Origin: Oscillospiraceae bacterium
Lineage (GTDB): Bacteria > Bacillota > Clostridia > Saccharofermentanales > Saccharofermentanaceae
Assembly (NCBI GenBank): GCA_902782125.1
Contig: CACZMA010000001.1
Span: 1-64,000, forward strand
Direction: 5' to 3'
DNA: 64,000 nt
Position 1 is the first letter of the stretch. Each line of letters opens with the position of its first letter. Of this stretch, positions 8,969 through 17,438 are shown in pieces. The position numbers were made by a program, and so were the translations under genes. The notes under the pieces were generated by a model. It did not search any database and was not told where the DNA came from. It worked only from the letters and a program-made list of their open reading frames with translations.

Positions 8969-8990
8969 TAAGCTGCACCCGTAAAAACAC

Positions 8991-11306
8991 TTACTTAATG
9001 TCTGACGTGCTGACCGATCGCGTAAAACAGTCAACCAGGTTGTATCCGTCCCATATAAGACTGAAATCCATGGTGTGTCCTATGGAAGCAATCCTGTATA
9101 TTCCTTTTGTTCCGGCATTGATCAGCGGTTCCACTATGTCTTTACTGCCAAAAAGAGCAATAGTCTGACAGCCCGTATCATTGCAAAGATCAAACAAACT
9201 GCAAATATCATTGCAATCGTACTCATAAAAGTATCCGGCCGTTCCTCTGTAATCCAACAGTGCCGGATCAACTTTATCCGTCCTCACACGATATAAAAGG
9301 TTATCGCTGCCTTCTGACAGGCGGATATTATAATCTGTCCCTTCTGCAGCTGCACGGCAAAGCAGACTTAATTTATCTACACCGAAAATGGGCTGGACAT
9401 AATACTTATCATCTGCAAATCTTTTCAGATTCTTCCACAGGATCTCTTTTGCTTCTTCTTTCCTCTTGCCGGTCCATACAACGATCCTTGGACTTGTACA
9501 GGCATTCTGATCCGAAAGATAAGTGTCGTTATAAAAATCTGAGACAAACCGTTCTATGAAGCCTGCTTCTTTATTGCTTTCCACAAATGCATCAGAATCC
9601 ATCACTGCAAGAGAATACCTGTCTGCGAAAGTGACTTCAGTCGAACTTGCGGGAATTGGGGATTCTCTAAGAGAAGCTATGGTATTGTCACCGCCCCAGA
9701 TAACCCTGACGTTGCATAATGAAGAGAAATAATCATTGACTGCTTTACTTCTCTCGTATCTGACGACGGTAATATACTTTTTCATATCAGGATGATAATC
9801 CAAGACTTTAACCAGATAATCATTAATGATCTTAACCTGCGGGAAATCCCTGGACGGAACCCTTACTATATTTGCATTGCCGCACAGGAGTCCAGAAAAA
9901 AGCGAATAAGCATAATTGACCGCAACATTTGACGGGGCAATGTGAAAGATTACGCCTCTTCCGCATCTGATCACCCGGTCATCACTCAAATATGCATCTT
10001 TCATTTGAGTTACCGAAGATCTGCGCAGCCAGAATGCCAGTGACACAACATCGGGAAAATTCCTTGCATCGGCGCTCTTTAAAAGCTTCGAAGAAAAATC
10101 ACTGCAAAAATCGATTATCCGGTTATCAAAGGGAGTCAGAACAGGAGCTTTAACGGCAGCTTTTATGTTTTCCTCATCTCCGACCAGATAATTAACCTTC
10201 AGCGAATCATTCTTTTCCTCAACACCGGCTGCAAATGTATCACTGCAGCCTCTTATCTCCGCTTTCTTGATCCTTCCGATAACTTCAAAGTATTTGCCCT
10301 TTCTTCCGCAGGGACAATCATCTACACCAAGTATTCTTCCCTCATCCTCAGTTAACAGCGAGTGACCCGGATACGATTCGGGGATCGTCGAGACAACCTG
10401 AATCAGGCCCTTTTCTCCGGTCTCACACTCAGAAAAATCTTCATATCTTCTTACGATAACATCAGAAAAAATACTGGCATGAAGATGTCCGCATTCACAC
10501 TGCATGTAAATGCAGCCGGTCTGCTCAACCATCCCGTAATAATCATGCACTCTGCTTATCCTGCAGACACTGTTCAAAGCATTCTTGAACTCTGATGGAG
10601 AGACGGATTCATTTATCAGTTTTTTCCAGCCGCCTCCATGGATCAATATGCCGTCTGAAAGATCGAACTCTGTCCCTTCACTTTTAAGCCGGAGCAACTC
10701 CATATAAAAGTACTTCCATATCATAAAAGTAAAGCCGAATAACAGTATCTTCCTGCCTTTGTTCTCATTGATAAACGAAGACAGCGCATCAACATCAAGC
10801 GTCATGTCATCTTTTAATGCATATATTTTCTTTGATCCGAACATCGAAAAGCCGAGGATCCCGGCACCGCGCGCAGAAAAAAGATTCCTGTTCTTAATTA
10901 CCGACGGACAATCAATTATGATCATCGGCATTCTTTCCGCACCGGTAAAAGAGCTGACGATCTTAACCATCGTTTTCTGCTGATTGGAAGCAGTGATCCT
11001 GTCAAGGTATATTTTCGAGACCTTCTGACCGGAAGTACCTGATGAAGTCATTGTCTTGACGATCTGATCATCATCAACGCTCTTCAGATCCATATCTTTA
11101 AAAAGCCTGACCGGAAGGAAAGGAATATCCTTATACGATCTGACTCTGCTGTCGTCATAACCGATGGCTTTCAGGATATCGTCATATGCCCTGCACTTAG
11201 CCCGGTGCATGGAAGTAAGACCGGACAGTCTCGCGGTCAGCAGTTTTTCTTTTTCATCCTGATTCAAAGAATACGGTGAAATGTTGATTATATCGTCAAA
11301 CGTCAT
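8991..11306 (-). CDS. Fused LuxE-like acyl-protein synthetase and LuxC-like acyl reductase
   Basis: One 771-residue protein joins two enzymes of the fatty-acid-reductase type. Residues 1 to about 360 are LuxE-like: adenylation loop MTSSGTSGQKVSK, HYGMVEQTGCIY-type segment (here DYYGMVEQTGC), and a Cys near residue 354 in IRGCSDTF, placed like the acyl-accepting Cys of LuxE. Residues about 390-771 are LuxC-like: GRGVIFHIAPSNV, RVIWGGDNTIASLR and the catalytic Cys in SDQNACTSPR. Together they would activate a carboxylate and reduce it to an aldehyde with NADPH. The ATG at 11306 overlaps the AMP ligase end by 11 bases. A separate luxE-luxC pair lies 8 kb away. Confidence 0.88.
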   Translation of the reverse strand: MTFDDIINISPYSLNQDEKEKLLTARLSGLTSMHRAKCRAYDDILKAIGYDDSRVRSYKDIPFLPVRLFKDMDLKSVDDDQIVKTMTSSGTSGQKVSKIYLDRITASNQQKTMVKIVSSFTGAERMPMIIIDCPSVIKNRNLFSARGAGILGFSMFGSKKIYALKDDMTLDVDALSSFINENKGRKILLFGFTFMIWKYFYMELLRLKSEGTEFDLSDGILIHGGGWKKLINESVSPSEFKNALNSVCRISRVHDYYGMVEQTGCIYMQCECGHLHASIFSDVIVRRYEDFSECETGEKGLIQVVSTIPESYPGHSLLTEDEGRILGVDDCPCGRKGKYFEVIGRIKKAEIRGCSDTFAAGVEEKNDSLKVNYLVGDEENIKAAVKAPVLTPFDNRIIDFCSDFSSKLLKSADARNFPDVVSLAFWLRRSSVTQMKDAYLSDDRVIRCGRGVIFHIAPSNVAVNYAYSLFSGLLCGNANIVRVPSRDFPQVKIINDYLVKVLDYHPDMKKYITVVRYERSKAVNDYFSSLCNVRVIWGGDNTIASLRESPIPASSTEVTFADRYSLAVMDSDAFVESNKEAGFIERFVSDFYNDTYLSDQNACTSPRIVVWTGKRKEEAKEILWKNLKRFADDKYYVQPIFGVDKLSLLCRAAAEGTDYNIRLSEGSDNLLYRVRTDKVDPALLDYRGTAGYFYEYDCNDICSLFDLCNDTGCQTIALFGSKDIVEPLINAGTKGIYRIASIGHTMDFSLIWDGYNLVDCFTRSVSTSDIK

Positions 11307-12708
11307 AATACTTTTCCAATTCTTTGTATAATGTTTTACCTGCATCATTCTTCGGGATCGACTCTACCGTGACCACCTTAAATGCCGACTGGTTCAGACC
11401 GGTCTTCAATGAAATAAAAGACCTGATCTCTTCATTTATGGTCTCATTAACAGAGAAAATAAACATATGGTCATCAACGCCGGCGCAGGCTATCTCATTA
11501 CCGGGGAACCTGCTCTTTATCATTCTTTCAGTCTCATCAAGATTGACACGGTTGCCGAATATCTTAAGAAAACGCTTTTTCCGTCCGACTATATAGTAAA
11601 ATCCCTCATCATCGAATTCGGCAATGTCTCCGGTATGAAGCACCCCATGTCTTTCATCACCCAGAACAAGGTCATCACCTGTCAACGCATAACCTAATGT
11701 TACGTTGTCTCCTTCATATATGAGTTCTCCGGCAGAATGCGGTGTGCTGATCGTCTTTCCTTCAGTGTCGATCAGAGAAAGCTTTCCGCCGGGAATCGCA
11801 ATACCCATGGAGCCTATTTTCGAAGAAGCATATTCAGCAGGAAGATATCCCATTCTGGCTGTCGCTTCGCACTGGCCGTACATTACGATAAACTTCTTGT
11901 TGTGGGAATCGGCGTATTCAGCAAATTTGCGGTGCAGATCGGCAGATAGCTTACCGCCTGCCTGGGTCATATATCTGAGCGCCGGCAGATCCATCCTGTA
12001 AAAGCGGAGTTTATCCAGCATCTCATAAGTATATGGAACACCGCCAAATGATGTAGCCTCAGAGGTTTTTATAAACTGCCAGAATTCCTTCTGCATCAAT
12101 CCTTTATCAGTTACAAGGATCGTGGCTCCGACCATAAGATGGCTGTTAATGATCGATAAACCATATGTATAATTCATCGGCAATGTTGTGACAGGCCGTT
12201 CATCCGGACCGAGCTTCAGATAACCTGCTATCGAGCGTGCATTGGCTTCAACATTTTTGTAGCTCTGCCTTACGAATTTGGGACTTCCGGTAGAACCCGA
12301 CGTCGTAAGCAGCATGCAAAGATCCTCATATAGGAGATATTCCGAATCATAATCCGTCTTTACAAGTGAATAGCCCCACTCATCGAAAATACTTTCACCG
12401 CCATATGATTCAATCTTTTTATCTGAAGGCATCCAGATAAACGACGGCTTATATAATTCCAGCAATGATATCAGAAGAGACGGCTCCATGTCCGCACTGA
12501 GCATTACAGGTACAACTCTGTTATTTATAAAAGATGTGTATCCGATGATCGATCCGACAGAATTTGTGCATAACAAAAAGACAAGACATCTGCGACCGAT
12601 GTTCGCGTATAATCTGTCGCACCCTGCACTCAGACCGGCATAAGATAAACATTGACCATATTCATCCTGAAGTGCGATATTTTCTGCAAAACACTCAAGA
12701 TCCCACAT
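11296..12708 (-). CDS. AMP-dependent acyl-acid synthetase/ligase
   Basis: This 470-residue adenylate-forming enzyme activates a carboxylic acid with ATP and probably loads it on the neighbouring ACP. Visible motifs are the P-loop LLTTSGSTGSPK (residues 134-144), YGQCEATAR (A5), HTGDIAEFDDEGFYYIVGRKKR (A7-A8) and a terminal catalytic Lys in NDAGK. It is shorter than typical acyl-CoA synthetases. It starts 18 bases after the ACP stop with no clear ribosome site, and its end overlaps the LuxEC start, so it is probably coupled. The substrate is unknown. Confidence 0.85.
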   Translation of the reverse strand: MWDLECFAENIALQDEYGQCLSYAGLSAGCDRLYANIGRRCLVFLLCTNSVGSIIGYTSFINNRVVPVMLSADMEPSLLISLLELYKPSFIWMPSDKKIESYGGESIFDEWGYSLVKTDYDSEYLLYEDLCMLLTTSGSTGSPKFVRQSYKNVEANARSIAGYLKLGPDERPVTTLPMNYTYGLSIINSHLMVGATILVTDKGLMQKEFWQFIKTSEATSFGGVPYTYEMLDKLRFYRMDLPALRYMTQAGGKLSADLHRKFAEYADSHNKKFIVMYGQCEATARMGYLPAEYASSKIGSMGIAIPGGKLSLIDTEGKTISTPHSAGELIYEGDNVTLGYALTGDDLVLGDERHGVLHTGDIAEFDDEGFYYIVGRKKRFLKIFGNRVNLDETERMIKSRFPGNEIACAGVDDHMFIFSVNETINEEIRSFISLKTGLNQSAFKVVTVESIPKNDAGKTLYKELEKYYDV

Positions 12709-12726
12709 ACATGACGCAGTATACGG

Positions 12727-12969
12727 TCATTCGACCGTTATATCGTACTTCTTAAGTATCTCTATACCCTTTTTATATGAGCTGAAATCAATAATATCAT
12801 CTGTATCCATCATGATTCCAAAAGCATCTTCCAATGAAGCAATCAAAGCCATATGACCGACAGAATCCCACTGAGGGACGCCCTGATATTCCAAAGAATC
12901 GTTAACTTCTTCAGGGCTCATCTCGAGGCCCTCAACAAAAGCATTTCTGTATTTTTCCAAGTTTGTCAT
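12727..12969 (-). CDS. Acyl carrier protein
   Basis: This 80-residue carrier has the phosphopantetheine site Ser36 in WDSVGHM, followed by LIASLEDAFGIMMDTDDI, the acidic helix II/III pattern of ACPs. AAGGAG precedes the ATG by seven bases. No fatty-acid or polyketide synthase gene is nearby. Its neighbours are an AMP ligase and the LuxEC fusion, so it likely tethers the acid that is to be reduced. Confidence 0.92.
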   Translation of the reverse strand: MTNLEKYRNAFVEGLEMSPEEVNDSLEYQGVPQWDSVGHMALIASLEDAFGIMMDTDDIIDFSSYKKGIEILKKYDITVE

Positions 12970-12980
12970 AACTAGTCTCC

Positions 12981-14591
12981 TTATAAGTTATTTACATCAT
13001 AAGCACTTTTGGTAATAAATTCAACATTCATCGAATCGCCTATAGTTTTCTTAAAATCCACAAACATATCAAGTATCTCAGCATTTAATTTATTCCAGTC
13101 ACCGTCTGGATTAACTGTCGGCAGCGAAGGATCAGCATAGGTCTCGTTGTAGTGAGCCTTAAACTCATCAAAACCTGCAATAGCTACATTTTTAACATGA
13201 ACTATACTTAGGAGCCTCAAGCAATTTATAACAGCATTATCAAAGTAGTCCCACCCACGTTTAACAACTCGGTTGAAGTTTATGACTACATCATCCTTAC
13301 CACAATTAGCACCAATATTAGACAACAAAATCTTTTTCTTCGAGCTAAACAATTCAGGATAACTATTCTTTGAATAATCGTATCTACTGCTTGAAATCAG
13401 GAAAAGATAATCAGCTTCATATTCAGGGTTAATTGCATTAACTTCAATAACCACAGGATTCTTAGCTTTGATGTATTCCTTAATCTTATAAATCTCTGTA
13501 AGTGTCGATTTACCTGGCGCAATAAGAAGAACGATTCTGTCTTGAAAGGCATTTTCCAATGCTTCAATAGATGCCTTATCATCAATAACTCTGTTCTGAT
13601 TTTCTATATATTTCTCCTCAAGGAGATCATAATCATATTTTAAACGGTCCTGCGGATCTAGTGACTTGATGATCTCATTCATATCTCTTGCATTGGTTCT
13701 ATGATTCTTTAAAAGATAAGCAATATTATTTACATGGCAACAGTACATACCTGAAATAAAGTAAGGTGTTGAATAACCCCATGAATAATTGTTCTTGAAA
13801 TATTCCATATAGAGATCAATAGCATCAAGGATCTGATCCATCTCGTAATTGCAGTTGTATTTTCTGTTAAGAAAACTAGCTGCCAATTCAGTAGTAGTAT
13901 TTCCTGCGCCACGGCCCATACCGCACAAGCTTGCATCTACGATAACATCGCGTTCAGAATACTGTAAACGGTTAACGAAATACTGTGTAAGAGCAAATGA
14001 TAACTGCTGATTATTATGTGAATGAAAGCCTAGCTTTATTCTGGAATCAAGATGCTCATCCAGTTTTTCTATAATACGTTCTAAGTCCTCTTCATACATC
14101 GCCCCAAACGTATCTACAATTGACAAAGCTTCAGCGTTAATACCGTTAACACATCTGGCAAGCTCAACAAGTTCTTCATCTGAATATGCTAATGTATTGG
14201 CAGCCTGAAAGTAGACTTTGTATCCTTTTTCAAGAATCTGACGGCCTACCTCTATTCCCTCTTCGACCTTTCCTCTTGGGAAAACCACTCTGATTGCATC
14301 GAGAATACTGTTTTCGCTTTTGGGCAGATAATTGAGATCATATCTGTCCCAATCAATCATGGCAACAAAAACAGAATTGTCGCTCTTCTTGTTGACATAC
14401 ATAGAAATATCATCCGGAACATGAAAGAAAGTAGTGCCAATCTTGTGTTCCGAATTCTTCAGCCATCCGCATTCGATAATATCGATATTTGCATTTTGAA
14501 GCTTATCGATAATTCCCTTAATTGCAGAAGCACCAAACTCTGCATCAACAATATATGCGCCATCTCTAAGAGTACAATCCAGTAATTGCAT
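12981..14591 (-). CDS. HMGL-type aldolase with an extra C-terminal domain
   Basis: The N-terminal 300 or so residues form a pyruvate-type TIM-barrel lyase: LLDCTLRDGAYIVDAEFG at the start, GFHSHNNQQLS (metal-binding His-x-His-Asn) and CGMGRGAGN. Relatives include 4-hydroxy-2-oxovalerate aldolase and isopropylmalate synthase, which join or split a pyruvate or acetyl unit and an aldehyde or keto acid. Residues from about 330 to 536 form a second domain I do not recognise, with Rossmann-like strands (IVLLIAPGKS, NPVVIEVNAINPEYEADYLF). The ATG at 14591 follows AGGAG by seven bases. Proteins of this general kind occur in polysaccharide loci. Confidence 0.8.
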   Translation of the reverse strand: MQLLDCTLRDGAYIVDAEFGASAIKGIIDKLQNANIDIIECGWLKNSEHKIGTTFFHVPDDISMYVNKKSDNSVFVAMIDWDRYDLNYLPKSENSILDAIRVVFPRGKVEEGIEVGRQILEKGYKVYFQAANTLAYSDEELVELARCVNGINAEALSIVDTFGAMYEEDLERIIEKLDEHLDSRIKLGFHSHNNQQLSFALTQYFVNRLQYSERDVIVDASLCGMGRGAGNTTTELAASFLNRKYNCNYEMDQILDAIDLYMEYFKNNYSWGYSTPYFISGMYCCHVNNIAYLLKNHRTNARDMNEIIKSLDPQDRLKYDYDLLEEKYIENQNRVIDDKASIEALENAFQDRIVLLIAPGKSTLTEIYKIKEYIKAKNPVVIEVNAINPEYEADYLFLISSSRYDYSKNSYPELFSSKKKILLSNIGANCGKDDVVINFNRVVKRGWDYFDNAVINCLRLLSIVHVKNVAIAGFDEFKAHYNETYADPSLPTVNPDGDWNKLNAEILDMFVDFKKTIGDSMNVEFITKSAYDVNNL

Positions 14592-14601
14592 ATGTTTGCT
14601 C

Positions 14602-15321
14602 CTACATATTATGTTTAACAAAAACGTGATTAATATTGGTTACAGTATATCCATTCGCCAACAAAGCTTTACATTGATTCACATTATTTGATGATACATT
14701 TGTAGTAACTAGTTTACCGCCAAGCTTCTTTACAATTTCCTGCTCTTTTTGAACCATACCAAGTCCGGTCTTTCTGAATTTCTCATATCCGCCGCCAAGA
14801 ACAGAGTGGTAAACAATTCTATCTTTAGTTGTAAGAATGATAAATCCGGCAGGCTCTCCCTTATAGGACATTATATAAGGGATGGCTCCATTCTTTAGCA
14901 TTGAAGCGACCCAGTTTTTGTATCTTCTGGCAGATAGTTCAGGTGAAAAATATGGATCGTTTGAAATACGGTCACTATCAAACATTCCTTTATTGATTTC
15001 ATCATACAAAGTGTTTATATCATCTTCGTTCATTTCCCTGTAATCAAGAGAGTCATACAGTCTTTGAAGAATTCTGTTTCGTTTAACCTCATGAAGATCA
15101 TGCTCAACAGATATTATTTCTTCAACAAATCTATAGCCCATATCCTGAATAAGATTCATAATCCCAAGCTTACTGGCAGGGATCTTAACGACAATATACT
15201 GGTCGTTTATCGCAGATAATCCGTTCTCTACATCATCGATATTATCCTTCATATCGATGATCACTTCTTTGGAAGTAACTCCAAGGTTTTCTTTTTCCCA
15301 AACGCTATCAATTATTTTCAC
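14602..15321 (-). CDS. GNAT acyltransferase, WecD-like
   Basis: This 239-residue protein has a GNAT acetyltransferase fold in its C-terminal half (IPYIMSYKGEPAGFIILTT, then GLGMVQKEQEIVKKLG as the acyl-CoA pyrophosphate loop region, and CKALLANGYTVTNI). The stretch ISNDPYFSPELSARRYKNWV resembles the substrate segment of WecD, which N-acetylates a dTDP-4-amino-4,6-dideoxy sugar. A WecE-type aminotransferase is encoded at the head of the same operon, so N-acylation of its amino sugar is a reasonable inference. Confidence 0.75.
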   Translation of the reverse strand: MKIIDSVWEKENLGVTSKEVIIDMKDNIDDVENGLSAINDQYIVVKIPASKLGIMNLIQDMGYRFVEEIISVEHDLHEVKRNRILQRLYDSLDYREMNEDDINTLYDEINKGMFDSDRISNDPYFSPELSARRYKNWVASMLKNGAIPYIMSYKGEPAGFIILTTKDRIVYHSVLGGGYEKFRKTGLGMVQKEQEIVKKLGGKLVTTNVSSNNVNQCKALLANGYTVTNINHVFVKHNM

Positions 15322-15345
15322 AAATATAACCCCTTGATCAAAGTA

Positions 15346-16479
15346 TTATTCTGGAATCGCCCATAAAATTGTATGGTATCCTCCACGCAAAAAATATTTA
15401 TACTTCATACCTAAGCTCTCTAAATACAAAGGAATGTCAACAATATCATTTTTCCTATGATATAAGCATATTGCTAGAAACGGATGATATTTCTTTATGG
15501 TATTCATTGAACCTTTTAGGGCAGCGAGTTCCGAACCCTCAACATCCATTTTTATATATAGAGTTCCTTTTACATTCAAATCCAAATTGTCTATTGCCCT
15601 TATCTTCAACTTCCATGTCTCGGAACAATCTGATACACAGTCTTCAGAGATGAATCTTGCTCCGTCAAAAGTTGCGCTGTTTTCTACACCAAACAACTTT
15701 TCCTCATCATGTTCACCTACACCATAATCCAACGGGATAATCTCTTTACAATAATCAGCAAAAGAAGGATTATTAACAATCTGTTCCAAACTCTCTTTTA
15801 ATGGTTCGAACGCAAAGTAATACTTATTCTTTTGAGGAATTGCTTTACATATATCAATTATGCTATCTCCGATATATGCCCCACAATCAAATATAGTAGC
15901 ATCATCATCGATAGCGACTTGAAAAGAATAACTTTTCCAGTAGTCTTCGTCATAGAAATACAACTCTTCTATATCTGAATATCTAATCAATTCATAAGTG
16001 TCGTCATTTGATTCATAGGGCTTACTGGATAAAAGCGCATTCCAAATCTTTATTGAAAGATCATCTTTAAACAAATTTGCAACTATAGAATATCTTTCAT
16101 CTGAAAATGGTATACGTTTCTCTCCAGACAATTCATCATTAACCATGAAAAATCTCAATGAGGAGTATGGATTAACAACAAAAATATTATTAGCAGGCAC
16201 ATTGTACTTATGTAAAAAATCGCGAATAAAATAACAAACCTTGATATTACCAATAGCAAAAACTATTGCAGAATTTGCAAGGATACTATCATCGATTGAA
16301 TTTGGATTAACAATATCAATCCCATGAAAACTTTTTATCACTCGCTTTTCAGCAGGTAACATATCTGTGACTGCAACAAGAGAATCTCTTATAATTTCAT
16401 TTTGGGAGTAAAGACGCTCGGCTAATATTCCACCACCAAAAAGAATTACTTTATCATATTCTGAAAGGTAATCAGTCAT
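15346..16479 (-). CDS. FkbM-family methyltransferase
   Basis: This 377-residue SAM-dependent enzyme probably O-methylates a sugar or polyketide-like hydroxyl. The N-terminal 150 residues carry a Rossmann-like segment (KVILFGGGILAERLYSQ). The FkbM domain begins near residue 185: TIFDCGAYIGDSIIDIC (SAM motif I), FAFEPLKESLEQI and IKMDVEGSELAALKG. The ATG at 16479 overlaps the GT2 stop by eight bases (ATGACTGA), with AAGGAG seven bases upstream. Confidence 0.87.
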   Translation of the reverse strand: MTDYLSEYDKVILFGGGILAERLYSQNEIIRDSLVAVTDMLPAEKRVIKSFHGIDIVNPNSIDDSILANSAIVFAIGNIKVCYFIRDFLHKYNVPANNIFVVNPYSSLRFFMVNDELSGEKRIPFSDERYSIVANLFKDDLSIKIWNALLSSKPYESNDDTYELIRYSDIEELYFYDEDYWKSYSFQVAIDDDATIFDCGAYIGDSIIDICKAIPQKNKYYFAFEPLKESLEQIVNNPSFADYCKEIIPLDYGVGEHDEEKLFGVENSATFDGARFISEDCVSDCSETWKLKIRAIDNLDLNVKGTLYIKMDVEGSELAALKGSMNTIKKYHPFLAICLYHRKNDIVDIPLYLESLGMKYKYFLRGGYHTILWAIPE

Positions 16480-17428
16480 CTGTTTGCTCCTTTCTTTTCT
16501 CAACTCTTTCTTTTATAACAAATTGCGGTGAATCATTAATACAAATATATATTCTGCCAATATATTCACCTATCAATCCCAACATAATCATTATTATTCC
16601 ACCAATTACGAGCATAATAGAAATAATCGAGCTCCAGCCTGCCTCCATATCAGGAGCAATAAACAACTTGCGAATAACAGTAATAATCGCAAAAATGAAT
16701 CCTAACGCTGCAGTAATAAAACCTATGTAAGCACCTATTTCAAGTGGTTTAACAGAAAAAGCTGTAAAACCATTTAACCATAATTTAATTAGTGATTTTA
16801 TATTATAACCAGATCTTCCCTCTATTCGTTTCCGTTGTTCAATAGGAACAACCCCAAAATTCCTCGTTGATCTTAGTACAAGACCAACCATATACGGATA
16901 AGGATTCTTATAGTTAATAATCTCATTTATGAGGTACCGTTTTGCTACAAAATAGCTGCTCGCTTTTATATCATTTTTAATATCAAACATATAATCTGAC
17001 ATTTGTTTTGCGAACTTCGAACCCCATCTTCTAAACAAACTTTGCTTAACTTCAGGGTAAGTAGCATAAACAATGTCATAATCGGCTTCTTCAAGTTTAT
17101 CTACAAGTTTAAACACATCACAAGCTGGAGTTTGTCCGTCATCATCAAGAGATACGATTATATCTCCGCTGACATTGTTATAGCCTGCCATAAGAGCTGA
17201 ATGCTGTCCAAAGTTTTTTGACAGATTAATACCGATTACTTTATCATCGACCTTAGCACGATCACTTATAACTTTCCAAACATTATCTGGTGAACCATCA
17301 TTGACCAAAATGATTTCATAATCATATTCAGGGCGCTGAACAACAGTAGTCTCAATCTCTTCAACTACTTTCATAACAGTATTTTCTGATCTGTAACAAG
17401 GAATAACAAATGATAGTTTCTTACCCAT
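16472..17428 (-). CDS. Family 2 glycosyltransferase, GtrB/ArnC-like polyprenyl-phosphate type
   Basis: This 318-residue enzyme should move a sugar from a nucleotide donor to polyprenyl phosphate on the inner face of the membrane. It has the GT2 motifs VIPCYRSENT, ILVNDGSPDN, NFGQHSALMAGY and the metal site SLDDDGQTP, then two C-terminal transmembrane helices (about residues 228-255 and 268-292), the plan of GtrB, ArnC and DPM synthases. Two SMR-like proteins and two GT-C-like proteins in the island could serve as flippase and final transferase. Confidence 0.88.
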   Translation of the reverse strand: MGKKLSFVIPCYRSENTVMKVVEEIETTVVQRPEYDYEIILVNDGSPDNVWKVISDRAKVDDKVIGINLSKNFGQHSALMAGYNNVSGDIIVSLDDDGQTPACDVFKLVDKLEEADYDIVYATYPEVKQSLFRRWGSKFAKQMSDYMFDIKNDIKASSYFVAKRYLINEIINYKNPYPYMVGLVLRSTRNFGVVPIEQRKRIEGRSGYNIKSLIKLWLNGFTAFSVKPLEIGAYIGFITAALGFIFAIITVIRKLFIAPDMEAGWSSIISIMLVIGGIIMIMLGLIGEYIGRIYICINDSPQFVIKERVEKRKEQTDD

Positions 17429-17438
17429 TATTGCCTCT

